32,374 nt of DNA, from NCBI GenBank assembly GCA_009768935.1, contig WESA01000034.1, positions 1-32,374 of the forward strand, written 5' to 3'. Position 1 is the first letter of the stretch. Each line of letters starts with the position of its first letter. The stretch comes from Rectinema subterraneum (GTDB lineage: Bacteria; Spirochaetota; Spirochaetia; Treponematales; Rectinemataceae). This document shows positions 15,002 through 23,593 of the stretch, one piece after another. The notes under the pieces are model-generated. The model worked only from the letters and a program-made list of their open reading frames with translations. It did no database searches and was not told where the DNA came from. The position numbers and the translations under genes are program-made.

Positions 15002-16603
15002 ATGCAAAAGCCGCATGCCGAATCGCTGAAATCCTCAAAGCGCTTTCCGAGACTGGGCATTCGCGGCAAAATTCTGGCCTGCTTTTCGATTGTGCTCGCA
15101 TTTTTTCTGGGGCTCGCTGTGGTGATGCAGAATGAGTCCATCCAGCTTTCCCGCGAATATGGCGTGAATCTTTCGAGCTACCATCTCGTGCATCGATTCC
15201 GCCTTAATCTGGCGAATTTTCATGGCTTGACGGATCGCTATCTGCGAGAGCCTTTGTCAGCAAATCCTGAATTAATATATAATGGCATCGCCTCGCTTAA
15301 CGCCCAGTATGCTGAACTGCTGCCTCTCGAAGACTATTCAATTCATGCAGGATTCGAAGTTCGCGCGACCGGGTATGGACTGGATGTCTATCTGCCTCTT
15401 GTTTCGAGAGCGGTGGGGCTGAGAGCCGGAGGGTCTCCGGATTATTATCAGGCTTTCGTAAAGGCGACGCGGATACAAGGCTATATTGATGTCTATCTCA
15501 ACAGGTTGCTCTCCGAGCTCATGCAATCAGGAGAGGAAACCTATGCGAAACTCTCGCGCCGATCGGAGATTTTGAACAAAACAATTCTATTATCGATGAT
15601 CATCGCGAGCATCCTTGCTGTCATTGTCATTGTGCTGGTGACCGAAGCGATCACCGCACCGTTGCGGAAGCTCGCAAAAGAAGCGGAAAAGCTCGCATCC
15701 GGCGATCTCGAAGCTGGCATCGTCGAAGCGCATACAAACGATGAGGTCGAGACCCTGGCGCGCTCATTTGCTTCAATGGCATCGAACATCAGAGCAATGG
15801 TGGAAGGGCTCAAGGAAAAAGCCGAGCTGGAGCGGCTTCTGCACGAGGAAGAGCTTGCCCTCGTCAGCATGGGCAAGGCTCTGCGCGAAGCTCAATTCAT
15901 GAATCTGCAAGAACAGATGAAGCCGCACTTTCTGTTCAATGCTCTCAATACGATCGCCCGAAGCGCCTTGCTGGAACGAGCCGAACGGACCGAATCTCTG
16001 GCTCTGGGGCTTGCCAGGCTTCTGCGCGCGACGATCAAGGACAGCGGTGCATTGTCTTCTCTCGAAGAAGAAATTACGCTTGCACAAGCATACATAGAAT
16101 TTCAGCATGCGCGCTTCGGAGATCGCTTGAAATGGAAAATCGACGTGCCTTCTGCGCTGCAATCCCTGAAAGTTCCCCGTCTGATGATTCAGCCGCTTGT
16201 AGAAAATGCTGTGCGGCACGGCCTGGAACCGAAGGTCGAGGGAGGCACTGTGTATATCAAAGCGCGCAGGAGAAACACTAGTCTCATCCTGTGGGTGCTC
16301 GATGATGGTGTCGGCATATCCAAAGAAAAACTGGAAGAAATCCGTGAGCACATTGTCTTTTCGCTTGAGCTGAAAAACAGAAAGCCGGAAGAACTGCCTG
16401 TTCCGACCGATGCTGAACTCCCTAACAGCGATCCTGGTGAATCAGAAAATGAGCTTCTAAACGGAACCGGGATCGGGCTCGCCAATCTCGCAACCCGGCT
16501 TGCAATTCTGTATTCCGGGCAATGTCGCTTTGATATACAGGCCGACAGCGACAAGGGCACCTTGGTGCGCATCATGATACCGCTCGGAGCAACGACATCA
16601 TGA
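15002..16603 (+). CDS. LytS/YesM-type sensor histidine kinase
   Basis: The ATG at 15002 (533 residues) has AGGA 7 bp upstream. A GTG at 14996 is in frame but too close to that site. Helices at about 23-43 and 193-215 enclose an extracytoplasmic sensor of about 150 residues, followed by HAMP (about 216-268) and a coiled segment. The His_kinase domain has H309 in QMKPHFLFNALNTIA, and the ATPase domain has PLVENAVRHGLEPK, DDGVGI and GTGIGLANLATRL. An acidic/Pro-rich insertion lies between DDGVGI and GTGIGL. The stop overlaps the next gene (ATGA). YesM-type kinases pair with AraC-type regulators and usually control nearby carbohydrate transport, here the TRAP uronate system. Confidence 0.93.
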   Translation: MQKPHAESLKSSKRFPRLGIRGKILACFSIVLAFFLGLAVVMQNESIQLSREYGVNLSSYHLVHRFRLNLANFHGLTDRYLREPLSANPELIYNGIASLNAQYAELLPLEDYSIHAGFEVRATGYGLDVYLPLVSRAVGLRAGGSPDYYQAFVKATRIQGYIDVYLNRLLSELMQSGEETYAKLSRRSEILNKTILLSMIIASILAVIVIVLVTEAITAPLRKLAKEAEKLASGDLEAGIVEAHTNDEVETLARSFASMASNIRAMVEGLKEKAELERLLHEEELALVSMGKALREAQFMNLQEQMKPHFLFNALNTIARSALLERAERTESLALGLARLLRATIKDSGALSSLEEEITLAQAYIEFQHARFGDRLKWKIDVPSALQSLKVPRLMIQPLVENAVRHGLEPKVEGGTVYIKARRRNTSLILWVLDDGVGISKEKLEEIREHIVFSLELKNRKPEELPVPTDAELPNSDPGESENELLNGTGIGLANLATRLAILYSGQCRFDIQADSDKGTLVRIMIPLGATTS

Positions 16604-17922
16604 TACGGATCCTGATCGCCGACGATGAAGCGCTTGAGCGGGAAGCGATATCGCACATTTTGCGGCATATTCATCTCGAAGAAGAATGCGTGGTGGATCA
16701 GGCGGTCAATGGTTACGAAGCGCTCGAGGCTGCAGAGAAATATGAGCCTGATATTGCCTTTTTGGATATCCGCATGCCGGGAATGGATGGCCTCGAGGTT
16801 GCTGAACGATTATCTCGGCTTGGCAATCCGCCGTTTATCATCATGGTTACCGCATATGATTCGTTTGCGTACGCGCGCATGGCGTTGCGGTATGGCGTGC
16901 TCGATTATCTCCTCAAGCCTGCATCAAGCGAAGAAATCGAGGCAGCTGTGCGGAAAGCAATCTATCAGATTCGCCGCCGCAGGGAAGAGGCTGCCCGCCG
17001 CGCTGAAATGCATTCAATTGCAGCGGATATGGAACAGATCGCTCGCATGAACATAGTTGATCAGCTTGAAGCCGGTTCGGTTGCCGACAGCGATGTCACG
17101 CGCCTCGTGAAATTGCGCTTTGGGACAGAGATGTGGAGCTGTGCCGCGATCGTTGCCGGGGCACGAGATGGTTCCTCGAGTGCGTCGCTATCTTTGGCGC
17201 TGCTCGAACAACATAGATTTCTGAGCGGTATTGCCGAGCGCCATCTTGCTTCCGATCTCGGTATTCCTGAAAATTTGCCATCTCTTTTTTTTGCTGGTTC
17301 TGGAGAGCGAATAACCTCTATGCTTCTCGTCGCGCCATTCCTCGATGAAAAGAGATCTGCGGAGAGCGAGCCACATGCGGCATTTCATGCATTCCAACAC
17401 ATCCGCAGCCGCCTTGCACAGTTTCGGTATCGCTGCATTGATGCAGGGGCTGGGGATCTGCGGTTTGGCGCATGTGTTTCTGATGCGGGTCTGGCGAGCG
17501 CTGCGCTTGCGGCAGCCAAAGCAGCATTCAATCTGACAGCCGCAGAATGCCCCATTCTCGTGTTGAGCCCGATGCCACTCGCCCATGGCAGAGAAGCCGC
17601 TGCTGCGGGCTCTCTCGCAGGGCGCACAATTTCATGGCTGCAAGATCATTTTATGGAAAGTATCGGACTAGCCGATGCGGCGGAATATCTCCATGTGAGC
17701 CCTTCGCATCTCTCCCGCATGCTGAAAAAGGAAACAGGCATCGGCTTCGGCGAAATGCTTGTGCGAACACGCATTGCTCATGCAAAAAATCTGCTTGCAA
17801 ATGGCATACCAGCCAAAGAAGCTTCATTTCTTGTCGGGTTTCGCGACCAAAGCTATTTCACGAAGGTTTTCATAAAAGTCGCAGGCGTCTCTCCTTCTCG
17901 TTATCTGGATTTAGGTAGGTAG
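16600..17922 (+). CDS. YesN-type response regulator with AraC DNA-binding domain
   Basis: The 440-residue regulator is translated in overlap with its kinase. The receiver domain (about 1-120) has D8, D9, phosphorylation site D56 (IAFLDIRMPGMDG), T84 and K107 (YLLKPAS). A central region of about 200 residues shows no motif I recognise. The C-terminal AraC-type double helix-turn-helix spans about 340-438 and includes IGLADAAEYLHVSPSHLSRMLKKETG and ASFLVGFRDQSYFTKVFIKVAGVSPSRY (cited by position, about 353-378 and 408-435). It most likely activates the dctP promoter 70-90 bp downstream of its own stop. Confidence 0.93.
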   Translation: MIRILIADDEALEREAISHILRHIHLEEECVVDQAVNGYEALEAAEKYEPDIAFLDIRMPGMDGLEVAERLSRLGNPPFIIMVTAYDSFAYARMALRYGVLDYLLKPASSEEIEAAVRKAIYQIRRRREEAARRAEMHSIAADMEQIARMNIVDQLEAGSVADSDVTRLVKLRFGTEMWSCAAIVAGARDGSSSASLSLALLEQHRFLSGIAERHLASDLGIPENLPSLFFAGSGERITSMLLVAPFLDEKRSAESEPHAAFHAFQHIRSRLAQFRYRCIDAGAGDLRFGACVSDAGLASAALAAAKAAFNLTAAECPILVLSPMPLAHGREAAAAGSLAGRTISWLQDHFMESIGLADAAEYLHVSPSHLSRMLKKETGIGFGEMLVRTRIAHAKNLLANGIPAKEASFLVGFRDQSYFTKVFIKVAGVSPSRYLDLGR

Positions 17923-17988
17923 TCGAGCCAGATATAGCCATAAGAGCATAAAAATACCAGCATTGCGCATCAAATTGCCACACACAAA

Positions 17989-18018
17989 TTCAGAAAATTC
18001 CCTGTAGCATAATAAAAT
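17989..18018 (+). promoter_or_regulatory. Candidate promoter of dctP
   Basis: TTCAGA (17989-17994) and TAAAAT (18013-18018) are 18 bp apart in an AT-rich 152-bp gap between the regulator and dctP. The hexamer CAAATT occurs twice just upstream (17971-17976 and 17985-17990), a possible direct-repeat site for the AraC-type regulator. Confidence 0.4.
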
Positions 18019-18074
18019 AGCAGGTGTTCTGCACATGTAAACAAATCTTTAGTTACCCCAAGGAGGTTAGAAAG

Positions 18075-19052
18075 ATGAAAAGAATGCACAAAGCAGCGCT
18101 GATTCTGATGCTGATTTTGGTACCAGCCATGCTGTTCGCGCAGGCCAAGCCAATCGTCCTGAGACTTGCCGAAACCCACCCGAAAGGCTACCCCACAGAG
18201 CTGGGCGATGAGGAATTTGCCCGCCTTGTCAAGGAGCGCTCTGGCGGAAGGATTGTCATCGAAGTATATCCAGGCTCCCAGCTTGGCGAGGAAAAAGCCG
18301 TCATCGAGCAGGTGCAATTCGGCGCGATCGACCTCACCCGTGTGTCGATCAGCCCGCTCGCAAGTTTCGTTCCGAAGCTCAATGCCTTCCAGATGCCCTA
18401 CCTCTACAGAGATTCGGATCACATGTGGAAAGTGCTGAAAGGCGATATCGGCAAGGAACTGCTTGCCAGCCTTGAGCCGTTCGGATTTATTGGCCTTGGA
18501 TGGTTTGACGGCGGAGCGAGGAGCTTCTACAACAGCAAAAAACCGGTCCGTACGCCAGCCGATCTCAAGGGCCTGAAGATCAGAGTTCAGGAGAGCGAAC
18601 TGATGATGGGCCTTGTGAGGGCTTTCGGTGCCGTCCCGACCCCGATGCCCTATGGCGAAGTATACTCGGGCCTCCAGACTGGTGTTATCGACGGCGCGGA
18701 GAACAATCCCCCTTCGTATTTTTCTGCCAGCCACTATGAAGTCGCCAAGTATTACACGCTGGATGAGCACACCATGGTACCGGAAATCATCATCGGATCC
18801 AAGATCTCCCTCGGCAGGCTTTCCAAGGCCGACCAGGATCTGATCAAGCAGGCCGCCTTCGATGCAATCGACTATCAGCGCGCCCAGTGGGCAGCATATG
18901 TAAAACTTTCCATGGATAAAGTCATCGCTGCCGGTTGCACGATTATCCCCGTTCCAGACAAGACCGAGTGGATAAAAACCGTACAGCCGATGTACAAGAC
19001 CCAGAGCAAGGAAATTCAGGATCTTATCGCGAGAATCCAAGCTGTCAAGTAA
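18075..19052 (+). CDS. dctP: TRAP transporter substrate-binding protein DctP, probably for hexuronates
   Basis: The start at ATG 18075 has AAGGAGG 8 bp upstream and gives 325 residues; the earlier frame from 18024 lacks such a site. Residues 1-22 are a signal peptide (ending LFAQA). The mature protein has the DctP pattern: LAETHPKGYP at the start, GDEEFARLVKERSGGRIVIEVYPGSQLG, the substrate-gripping arginine in LKGLKIRVQES, the MPYGEVYSGLQTGVIDGAENN segment and a late W. The 'DGAENNPPSY' turn resembles that of characterised glucuronate/galacturonate-binding TRAP proteins, which fits the uxaE and uxaC neighbours. It delivers ligand to the DctQ-DctM permease in the periplasm. A terminator follows it. 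Confidence 0.92.
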   Translation: MKRMHKAALILMLILVPAMLFAQAKPIVLRLAETHPKGYPTELGDEEFARLVKERSGGRIVIEVYPGSQLGEEKAVIEQVQFGAIDLTRVSISPLASFVPKLNAFQMPYLYRDSDHMWKVLKGDIGKELLASLEPFGFIGLGWFDGGARSFYNSKKPVRTPADLKGLKIRVQESELMMGLVRAFGAVPTPMPYGEVYSGLQTGVIDGAENNPPSYFSASHYEVAKYYTLDEHTMVPEIIIGSKISLGRLSKADQDLIKQAAFDAIDYQRAQWAAYVKLSMDKVIAAGCTIIPVPDKTEWIKTVQPMYKTQSKEIQDLIARIQAVK

Positions 19053-19071
19053 AACACTGCGTTCGAGATTT

Positions 19072-19101
19072 GGCCGCGCGGGACGCTGCGCGGCCTTTTA
19101 T
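19072..19101 (+). terminator. Intrinsic terminator between dctP and dctQ
   Basis: GGCCGCGC (19072-19079) pairs perfectly with GCGCGGCC (19088-19095) around an 8-base loop, followed by TTTTAT. It sits 20 bp after the dctP stop and before the permease genes, so it would limit read-through and keep the binding protein more abundant. Confidence 0.75.
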
Positions 19102-19102
19102 G

Positions 19103-19131
19103 TTGCGCCTTGACTGTGCCTTTCCTATAAT
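19103..19131 (+). promoter_or_regulatory. Candidate internal promoter for dctQM
   Basis: TTGCGC (19103-19108), a 17-bp spacer and a perfect TATAAT (19126-19131) start right after the terminator and lie 40 bp before the dctQ ATG. A second hexamer TTGACT at 19110-19115 is too close to the -10 to be used. Confidence 0.5.
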
Positions 19132-19171
19132 CGATATATGCTTGTGATCGTTCTCCTTCTTGAGGTGTGAA

Positions 19172-19717
19172 ATGAAAAGAACGCTGATTACTATTGTGAC
19201 ACTGATTCACATCCTGCTCATAAACCTTTCCAAATTGATGATTGTCGCCATGCTGCTGCTGGTATTTGCCAATGTCGTGCTGCGCTATGTGTTCAACTCC
19301 GGCATTTATTGGTCGGAAGAAATCGCGCTCGTCCTAGAGGTGTGGTTCATTTTTCTTTCTCTGGGGCTCGGCGTCAAACACCGCCTTCATATTTCCATAA
19401 ATCTGGTCAAGCGGGAATCGATGCCAGCTTGGCTCAACAAAGCACTCGACCTGCTCGCTGATATTGTTTTTATTATCGTCGGCGCAGTAATGGTTATCTA
19501 TGGCATACGGCTGACGCAATTTACGATGCGTTCGATAATGCCGGCGACCAAATGGCCGGCTGGAATTCTCTATCTTGTGCTGCCGCTATCCGGATTTGTT
19601 GTCATTGTTGAAGCGCTTTTTCATATACTTGGCTACAACATGTTTGATGAAAAAATTGACGCATACCTTTCCGGCAAAGGCGGAAAGCTTGGAGATATCT
19701 TCAGGAGCGAATCATGA
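19172..19717 (+). CDS. dctQ: TRAP transporter small membrane subunit DctQ
   Basis: I choose the ATG at 19172 (181 residues), preceded by TTGAGGTG, over the TTG at 19160. There are four hydrophobic helices, as expected (about 16-38, 50-66, 90-112 and 130-152). The family landmark ANVVLRYVFNSGIYWSEEIA lies between helices 1 and 2. The protein forms the inner-membrane complex with DctM. The stop overlaps the dctM start in an ATGA junction, so the two are made in equal amounts. It likely has its own promoter downstream of the dctP terminator. Confidence 0.9.
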   Translation: MKRTLITIVTLIHILLINLSKLMIVAMLLLVFANVVLRYVFNSGIYWSEEIALVLEVWFIFLSLGLGVKHRLHISINLVKRESMPAWLNKALDLLADIVFIIVGAVMVIYGIRLTQFTMRSIMPATKWPAGILYLVLPLSGFVVIVEALFHILGYNMFDEKIDAYLSGKGGKLGDIFRSES

Positions 19718-21018
19718 CCGATCCAACTATTGCGACCGTCATACTTATGGGCGGTTTTGCGCTGCTTATGGTTTTGCGGGTACCGATCACTTTTTCGCTC
19801 GCATTGGCTTCCATTGCGACAGCGACATACCTCAATATTCCGCTTATGGCGATTGTTCAGCAAATGGTGCAGGGAGTAAAATCCTTCTCGCTGCTTGCTA
19901 TTCCGTTTTTCATTATCGCTGGAGAAATGATGGGGCGGGGCGGCATAGCCTTGAAGCTTATTAACCTGGCGAATGTCCTGGTCGGCCGAATCCGCGGCGG
20001 GCTCGCTATGGTCAATGTGGTTGAGAGCATGTTCTTCGGCGGCATTTCCGGTTCGGCTGTCGCGGATGTCGCCTCGACCGGCACGATAATGATCCCGCTC
20101 ATGGAAAAAAGTGGCTATGATGACGATTTTTCAGTTGCAATTACGGTAACAAGCGCAACTCAGGGCATCATCATTCCGCCAAGTCATAATATGATTATCT
20201 ATTCGGTGGCTGCAGGGGGCGTGTCCGTTGGCCGGCTTTTTCTGGCGGGCTTTGTGCCTGGCGTAACGCTCGGGATCGCGCTGATGATTATCTCCTATAT
20301 TATTTCAATCAAGCGCAATTATCCGAAAGAGAAAAAATATTCTTTCAAGGAAGCGGTGAAAATATTCGGCGATGCGTTCCTGGGGCTCATGACTGCGGTC
20401 ATCATCATGGGCGGTGTTGTTTCGGGGGTCTTTACCGCGACAGAGTCCGCAGCAGTTGCAGCCATTTATGCCTTCATCATCACTTTCTTCGTTTATAAAG
20501 AAATCCCTCTCAAGGAATTCAAGGGAATTCTCTACAGTACTCTGAAAACCTTAACGATGGTCATGGCGCTGATTGCTTCGGCGAGCGCTTTCTCATGGCT
20601 TATGGCATATCTGCGTATCCCCGCAATAGCGACTGAATTTCTTATTTCCATTACGAACAATAAGATACTGCTGCTGATGCTCATCAATGTGCTTCTGCTG
20701 CTTCTGGGGATGATCATGGATATGGCGCCGCTCATTCTGATTGTGACGCCGATTCTGTATCCGGTGGTAGTCGGCAAGCTGGGCCTCTCGCCGATTCACT
20801 TTGGCATAATTCTCATGATAAACCTTGCGATTGGGCTGTGTACGCCGCCTGTTGGTTCTGCGCTCTTTGTAGGGTGCGCGGTCGGCAAGATTTCCATCGA
20901 AAAGGCTGCAAAAGCAATGATACCTTTTTACTTCGTTATGGTCATCGTTCTTTTGCTTATCACGTACGTGCCGCAAATCACCATGTTTGTGCCAAATCTT
21001 ATCATGCCGGGCGGTTGA
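19714..21018 (+). CDS. dctM: TRAP transporter large permease DctM
   Basis: The 434-residue length is typical for DctM, the sodium-coupled transport subunit with about 12 helices. Family signatures are SLLAIPFFIIAGEMM, SMFFGGISGSAVADVASTGTIM (about 106-127) and SATQGIIIPPSHNMIIYSVAAGG (about 148-170), with the repeat-related NLAIGLCTPPVGSALFVG in the second half. These are the regions that bind sodium and substrate in known DctM structures. It is co-translated with dctQ and followed 70 bp later by the SDR dehydrogenase. Import of a uronate is inferred from the catabolic neighbours. Confidence 0.94.
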   Translation: MTDPTIATVILMGGFALLMVLRVPITFSLALASIATATYLNIPLMAIVQQMVQGVKSFSLLAIPFFIIAGEMMGRGGIALKLINLANVLVGRIRGGLAMVNVVESMFFGGISGSAVADVASTGTIMIPLMEKSGYDDDFSVAITVTSATQGIIIPPSHNMIIYSVAAGGVSVGRLFLAGFVPGVTLGIALMIISYIISIKRNYPKEKKYSFKEAVKIFGDAFLGLMTAVIIMGGVVSGVFTATESAAVAAIYAFIITFFVYKEIPLKEFKGILYSTLKTLTMVMALIASASAFSWLMAYLRIPAIATEFLISITNNKILLLMLINVLLLLLGMIMDMAPLILIVTPILYPVVVGKLGLSPIHFGIILMINLAIGLCTPPVGSALFVGCAVGKISIEKAAKAMIPFYFVMVIVLLLITYVPQITMFVPNLIMPGG

Positions 21019-21056
21019 GATGGTGCCATAGCGGAAACCAGGCAGGTGAGTTTACA

Positions 21057-21073
21057 CAAGGTTCGGAACACTA
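21057..21073 (-). repeat. Solo end resembling the 116-bp element
   Basis: This 17-base stretch matches one end of element copy 2 (13610-13626) at 15 of 17 positions, including the terminal ACACTA. The rest of the element is not recognisable upstream. It is followed two bases later by the AAAGGAG ribosome-binding site of the SDR gene, a position like that of copy 1. It may be a decayed remnant or chance. Confidence 0.35.
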
Positions 21074-21088
21074 TCAAAGGAGAACGAA

Positions 21089-21916
21089 ATGTCGTTTGTC
21101 GAATCCCTTTTCGGGCTGCAGGGCAAGGTGGTCGTCGTCACAGGCGGTGGCGGGGCACTGCCTTCTTCTATGGCTATCGCATTTGCAAAGGCAGGAGCCA
21201 AGGTTGCGCTGTGGGGGCGCGGCACCCATCACCCTATGAGCGAGGCAGCGGATGAGGTTAAAAAGCATGCGGGCTTGCCTGCCGAGAGCAGGCAGGTTTT
21301 CGGCATTACGGTAGATACCGCATCGACGGACGCTTGCGAAAATGCCTTCGATGAAACAGTGCATAGCCTTGGTATGCCGGATATTCTTCTCAATGGCGTA
21401 GGCGGCAACATGGGACGAAGCAGCTTTGTCGACTTCGATGAAAAGGTGTTTGAGGAAGTGCTGCGACTCAACCTCATGGCGGGGCTTATGGTTCCTTCGC
21501 GGGTATTCGCGAGGCGCTGGATTAATGCCGGTATCAAAGGCTCGATGATCAACATGACATCGATGGCCAGTTACAGGGGGCTTTCTGCTGTATGGGCATA
21601 CGACGCCGCAAAAGCGGGCGTGCTCAACCTTACTCAGGCGCTTGCAAAAGAGCTCGCACCATACGGAATTCGGGTGAATGCAGTTGCTCCGGGATTTTTC
21701 GTGGGCAACCAGAACAGGGCGCTTCTTTTCGATGAGAAGACCGGCGAGCTTACCCCAAGGGGAAAAGCGATTATTTCGCGCACACCTTTTGGGCGCTTCG
21801 GAGAATTCGAAGAACTATGGGGAGCCGTTCTCTATCTGGCGAGCGAGAAATCGGCAGGCTTTGTCACGGGGGTGAGTATCCCGGTGGATGGCGGATATTT
21901 GAGCGACAATATTTAG
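21089..21916 (+). CDS. SDR-family D-mannonate oxidoreductase (fructuronate reductase)
   Basis: This 275-residue short-chain dehydrogenase would reduce D-fructuronate to D-mannonate with NAD(P)H in the cytoplasm. It has the cofactor motif TGGGGALP at 18-25 (glycine-rich TGxxxGxG variant), NGVGG at 102-106 in place of NNAG, serine 158/161, and catalytic Y171-x3-K175 in YDAAKAG, followed by APYGIRVNAVAPGFF. The variant 'TGGGGALPSSMA' is seen in SDR-type UxuB proteins of Thermotoga and anaerobes, unlike the larger E. coli UxuB. AAAGGAG lies 6 bp before the ATG. It sits between the TRAP transporter and uxaC. The substrate assignment rests on this context, and related sugar-acid dehydrogenases are the alternative. 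Confidence 0.8.
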   Translation: MSFVESLFGLQGKVVVVTGGGGALPSSMAIAFAKAGAKVALWGRGTHHPMSEAADEVKKHAGLPAESRQVFGITVDTASTDACENAFDETVHSLGMPDILLNGVGGNMGRSSFVDFDEKVFEEVLRLNLMAGLMVPSRVFARRWINAGIKGSMINMTSMASYRGLSAVWAYDAAKAGVLNLTQALAKELAPYGIRVNAVAPGFFVGNQNRALLFDEKTGELTPRGKAIISRTPFGRFGEFEELWGAVLYLASEKSAGFVTGVSIPVDGGYLSDNI

Positions 21917-21962
21917 CTCTTAGTGCTCCGAAGCTTGTGCCGACTTTTAGGAAGGAGGAAAC

Positions 21963-23438
21963 ATGGCCCATTTTATCGACGAGAATTTTCTTTTAAAGAA
22001 TGAGACAGCAAAGCGCTTCTTTTTTGGTACTGCGAAAGACTTGCCGATTATTGACTATCATTGTCATCTTTCGCCGAAGGCTATTGCCGAAGACAAGCCC
22101 TTCGATGACATTGCCCGCATGTGGCTTGAAGGGGATCATTACAAGTGGCGAATTATGCGTGCGAATGGAACCCCCGAATCGCTCTGCGCTGGAGATGGCC
22201 CTTGGGAGGAGAAGTTTGTTGCCTATGCAAGCGCGCTTACGAAAGCTGCAGGCAACCCCTTGCAGCAGTGGTCGCACCTGGAGCTTCGGCGAATTTTTGG
22301 CATATCGGAGGTGCTGACTCCGCACAATGCACTGAAAATTAGGGAAGAGGCGAACCGCGTCCTCGCGACTAAGAAAATCAGCCCTCGCTCGCTCCTTGAG
22401 CAATTCAATGTAAAGGTGATCTGCACAACTGATGATCCAATCGATGATTTGCACTGGCACAAGGCAATCGCGGATGAACAGCGCGCCGGTTCTGCTTTTC
22501 AGACAAAAGTGCTGCCTGCATTCAGACCCGACAAGGCTATGAATACCGCCGACATCGCGGCATGGAATACCTATGTCGATGCGCTTGGCAAATCAGCGGG
22601 GATTGAAATTGGCTCATATGCTGCACTTGCCGAAGCGCTCGCACGCAGACATGCATATTTCCATGCAATGGGGTGCCGGCTCTCGGATCATGCGCTTCTC
22701 GTGCCGGTTTTTATGCCAGCTTCCGAAAGCGAACTCGATGCAATTGTGCAGCGCGCGCGAAACGGAACCGTTCTGTCAGCCAGTGAACAGGCAAAACTCA
22801 TGACAGCAGTGCTTTCACACCTGGCTCGCTTGAATGCGCAAAAGAACTGGACAATGCAGCTGCACATCGGTGCTCTCAGAAATGTGAATCATCAGCTGTT
22901 CAAGGCATTCGGCCCCGATGTTGGAGGTGATTGTACTTCCGATGAGCCGATTATAGCCCCTCTGGCCGCATTTCTCGGAGCGCTCGATAGTGAGAGGAAA
23001 TTACCGAAAACCATTCTTTATTCGCTCGACCCTGCAAAGAACAACCCGCTTGTGGCGCTTGCTGTCAGCTTTACGGGTGCATCCCCATTTGAAAGCGGCG
23101 CAAAGGGCTCCAGCCGGGCTTCGGGAACAATGCAAGTGCAAGTGCCCGGCAAAGTGCAAGTTGGCGCTGCCTGGTGGTTCAACGATCAGAAAGACGGCAT
23201 GGAACGGCACCTCAAAGAATATGCGTCGGTAGGGCTTCTCGGGGCATGGGTTGGCATGCTGACCGATTCGCGCTCGTTCATGTCGTTCCCGCGGCATGAA
23301 TATTTCCGCAGACTCCTCTGCAACACAATCGGCGAATGGGTCGAAGCTGGCGAATTGCCCGATGATCCCCTGTACACTGAATCCGTGGTGCGAGCCATCT
23401 GCTGGGAGAATGCGGCGAGCTATTTCGGAATGCTCTAG
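21963..23438 (+). CDS. uxaC: Glucuronate/galacturonate isomerase
   Basis: UxaC isomerises D-glucuronate to D-fructuronate and D-galacturonate to D-tagaturonate, the first step of the pathway. The amidohydrolase-type metal motif IIDYHCHLSP places D31, H33 and H35. Further family blocks are CTTDDPIDDLHWH (about 152-164), KNWTMQLHIGALRN, VGAAWWFNDQKDGME and LTDSRSFMSFPRHEYFRR near the C-terminus. At 491 residues it is longer than the roughly 470 of E. coli UxaC. The extra part is a Ser/Gly/Gln-rich stretch at about 368-396, whose DNA contains repeated TGCAAG units (23131, 23137, 23155). GAAGGAGGAA precedes the ATG. It is the last gene of the uronate island, ending in a strong terminator. Confidence 0.95.
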   Translation: MAHFIDENFLLKNETAKRFFFGTAKDLPIIDYHCHLSPKAIAEDKPFDDIARMWLEGDHYKWRIMRANGTPESLCAGDGPWEEKFVAYASALTKAAGNPLQQWSHLELRRIFGISEVLTPHNALKIREEANRVLATKKISPRSLLEQFNVKVICTTDDPIDDLHWHKAIADEQRAGSAFQTKVLPAFRPDKAMNTADIAAWNTYVDALGKSAGIEIGSYAALAEALARRHAYFHAMGCRLSDHALLVPVFMPASESELDAIVQRARNGTVLSASEQAKLMTAVLSHLARLNAQKNWTMQLHIGALRNVNHQLFKAFGPDVGGDCTSDEPIIAPLAAFLGALDSERKLPKTILYSLDPAKNNPLVALAVSFTGASPFESGAKGSSRASGTMQVQVPGKVQVGAAWWFNDQKDGMERHLKEYASVGLLGAWVGMLTDSRSFMSFPRHEYFRRLLCNTIGEWVEAGELPDDPLYTESVVRAICWENAASYFGML

Positions 23439-23467
23439 GATTCAGGTAGATGTAAAAAAGTAAAGGC

Positions 23468-23523
23468 AAAAAAGCGCCCGTGCAGCCGAACCCGAAAGGG
23501 CCAGTCGCATGGGCTCATTTTTT
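23468..23523. terminator. Bidirectional terminator between uxaC and ugpE
   Basis: GCCCGTGC (23476-23483) pairs with GCATGGGC (23507-23514), with one G-U pair, and encloses an inner CCC-GAAA-GGG hairpin (23491-23500). T6 follows on the plus strand (23518-23523) and A6 precedes it (23468-23473), giving T6 for the minus strand. It can stop both converging operons. Confidence 0.7.
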
Positions 23524-23593
23524 GGTGTCTTTCTGAGCGTACCTTTCTTCGGGACCTTTTCTTTAAAGATCTTTCTTCAGGCGCCGTACCCGC

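Noticed and set aside
17970..19040. Long minus-strand open frame opposite dctP.
   Set aside because: dctP is clear on the plus strand, with signal peptide, ribosome-binding site and family motifs; the antisense frame has none.
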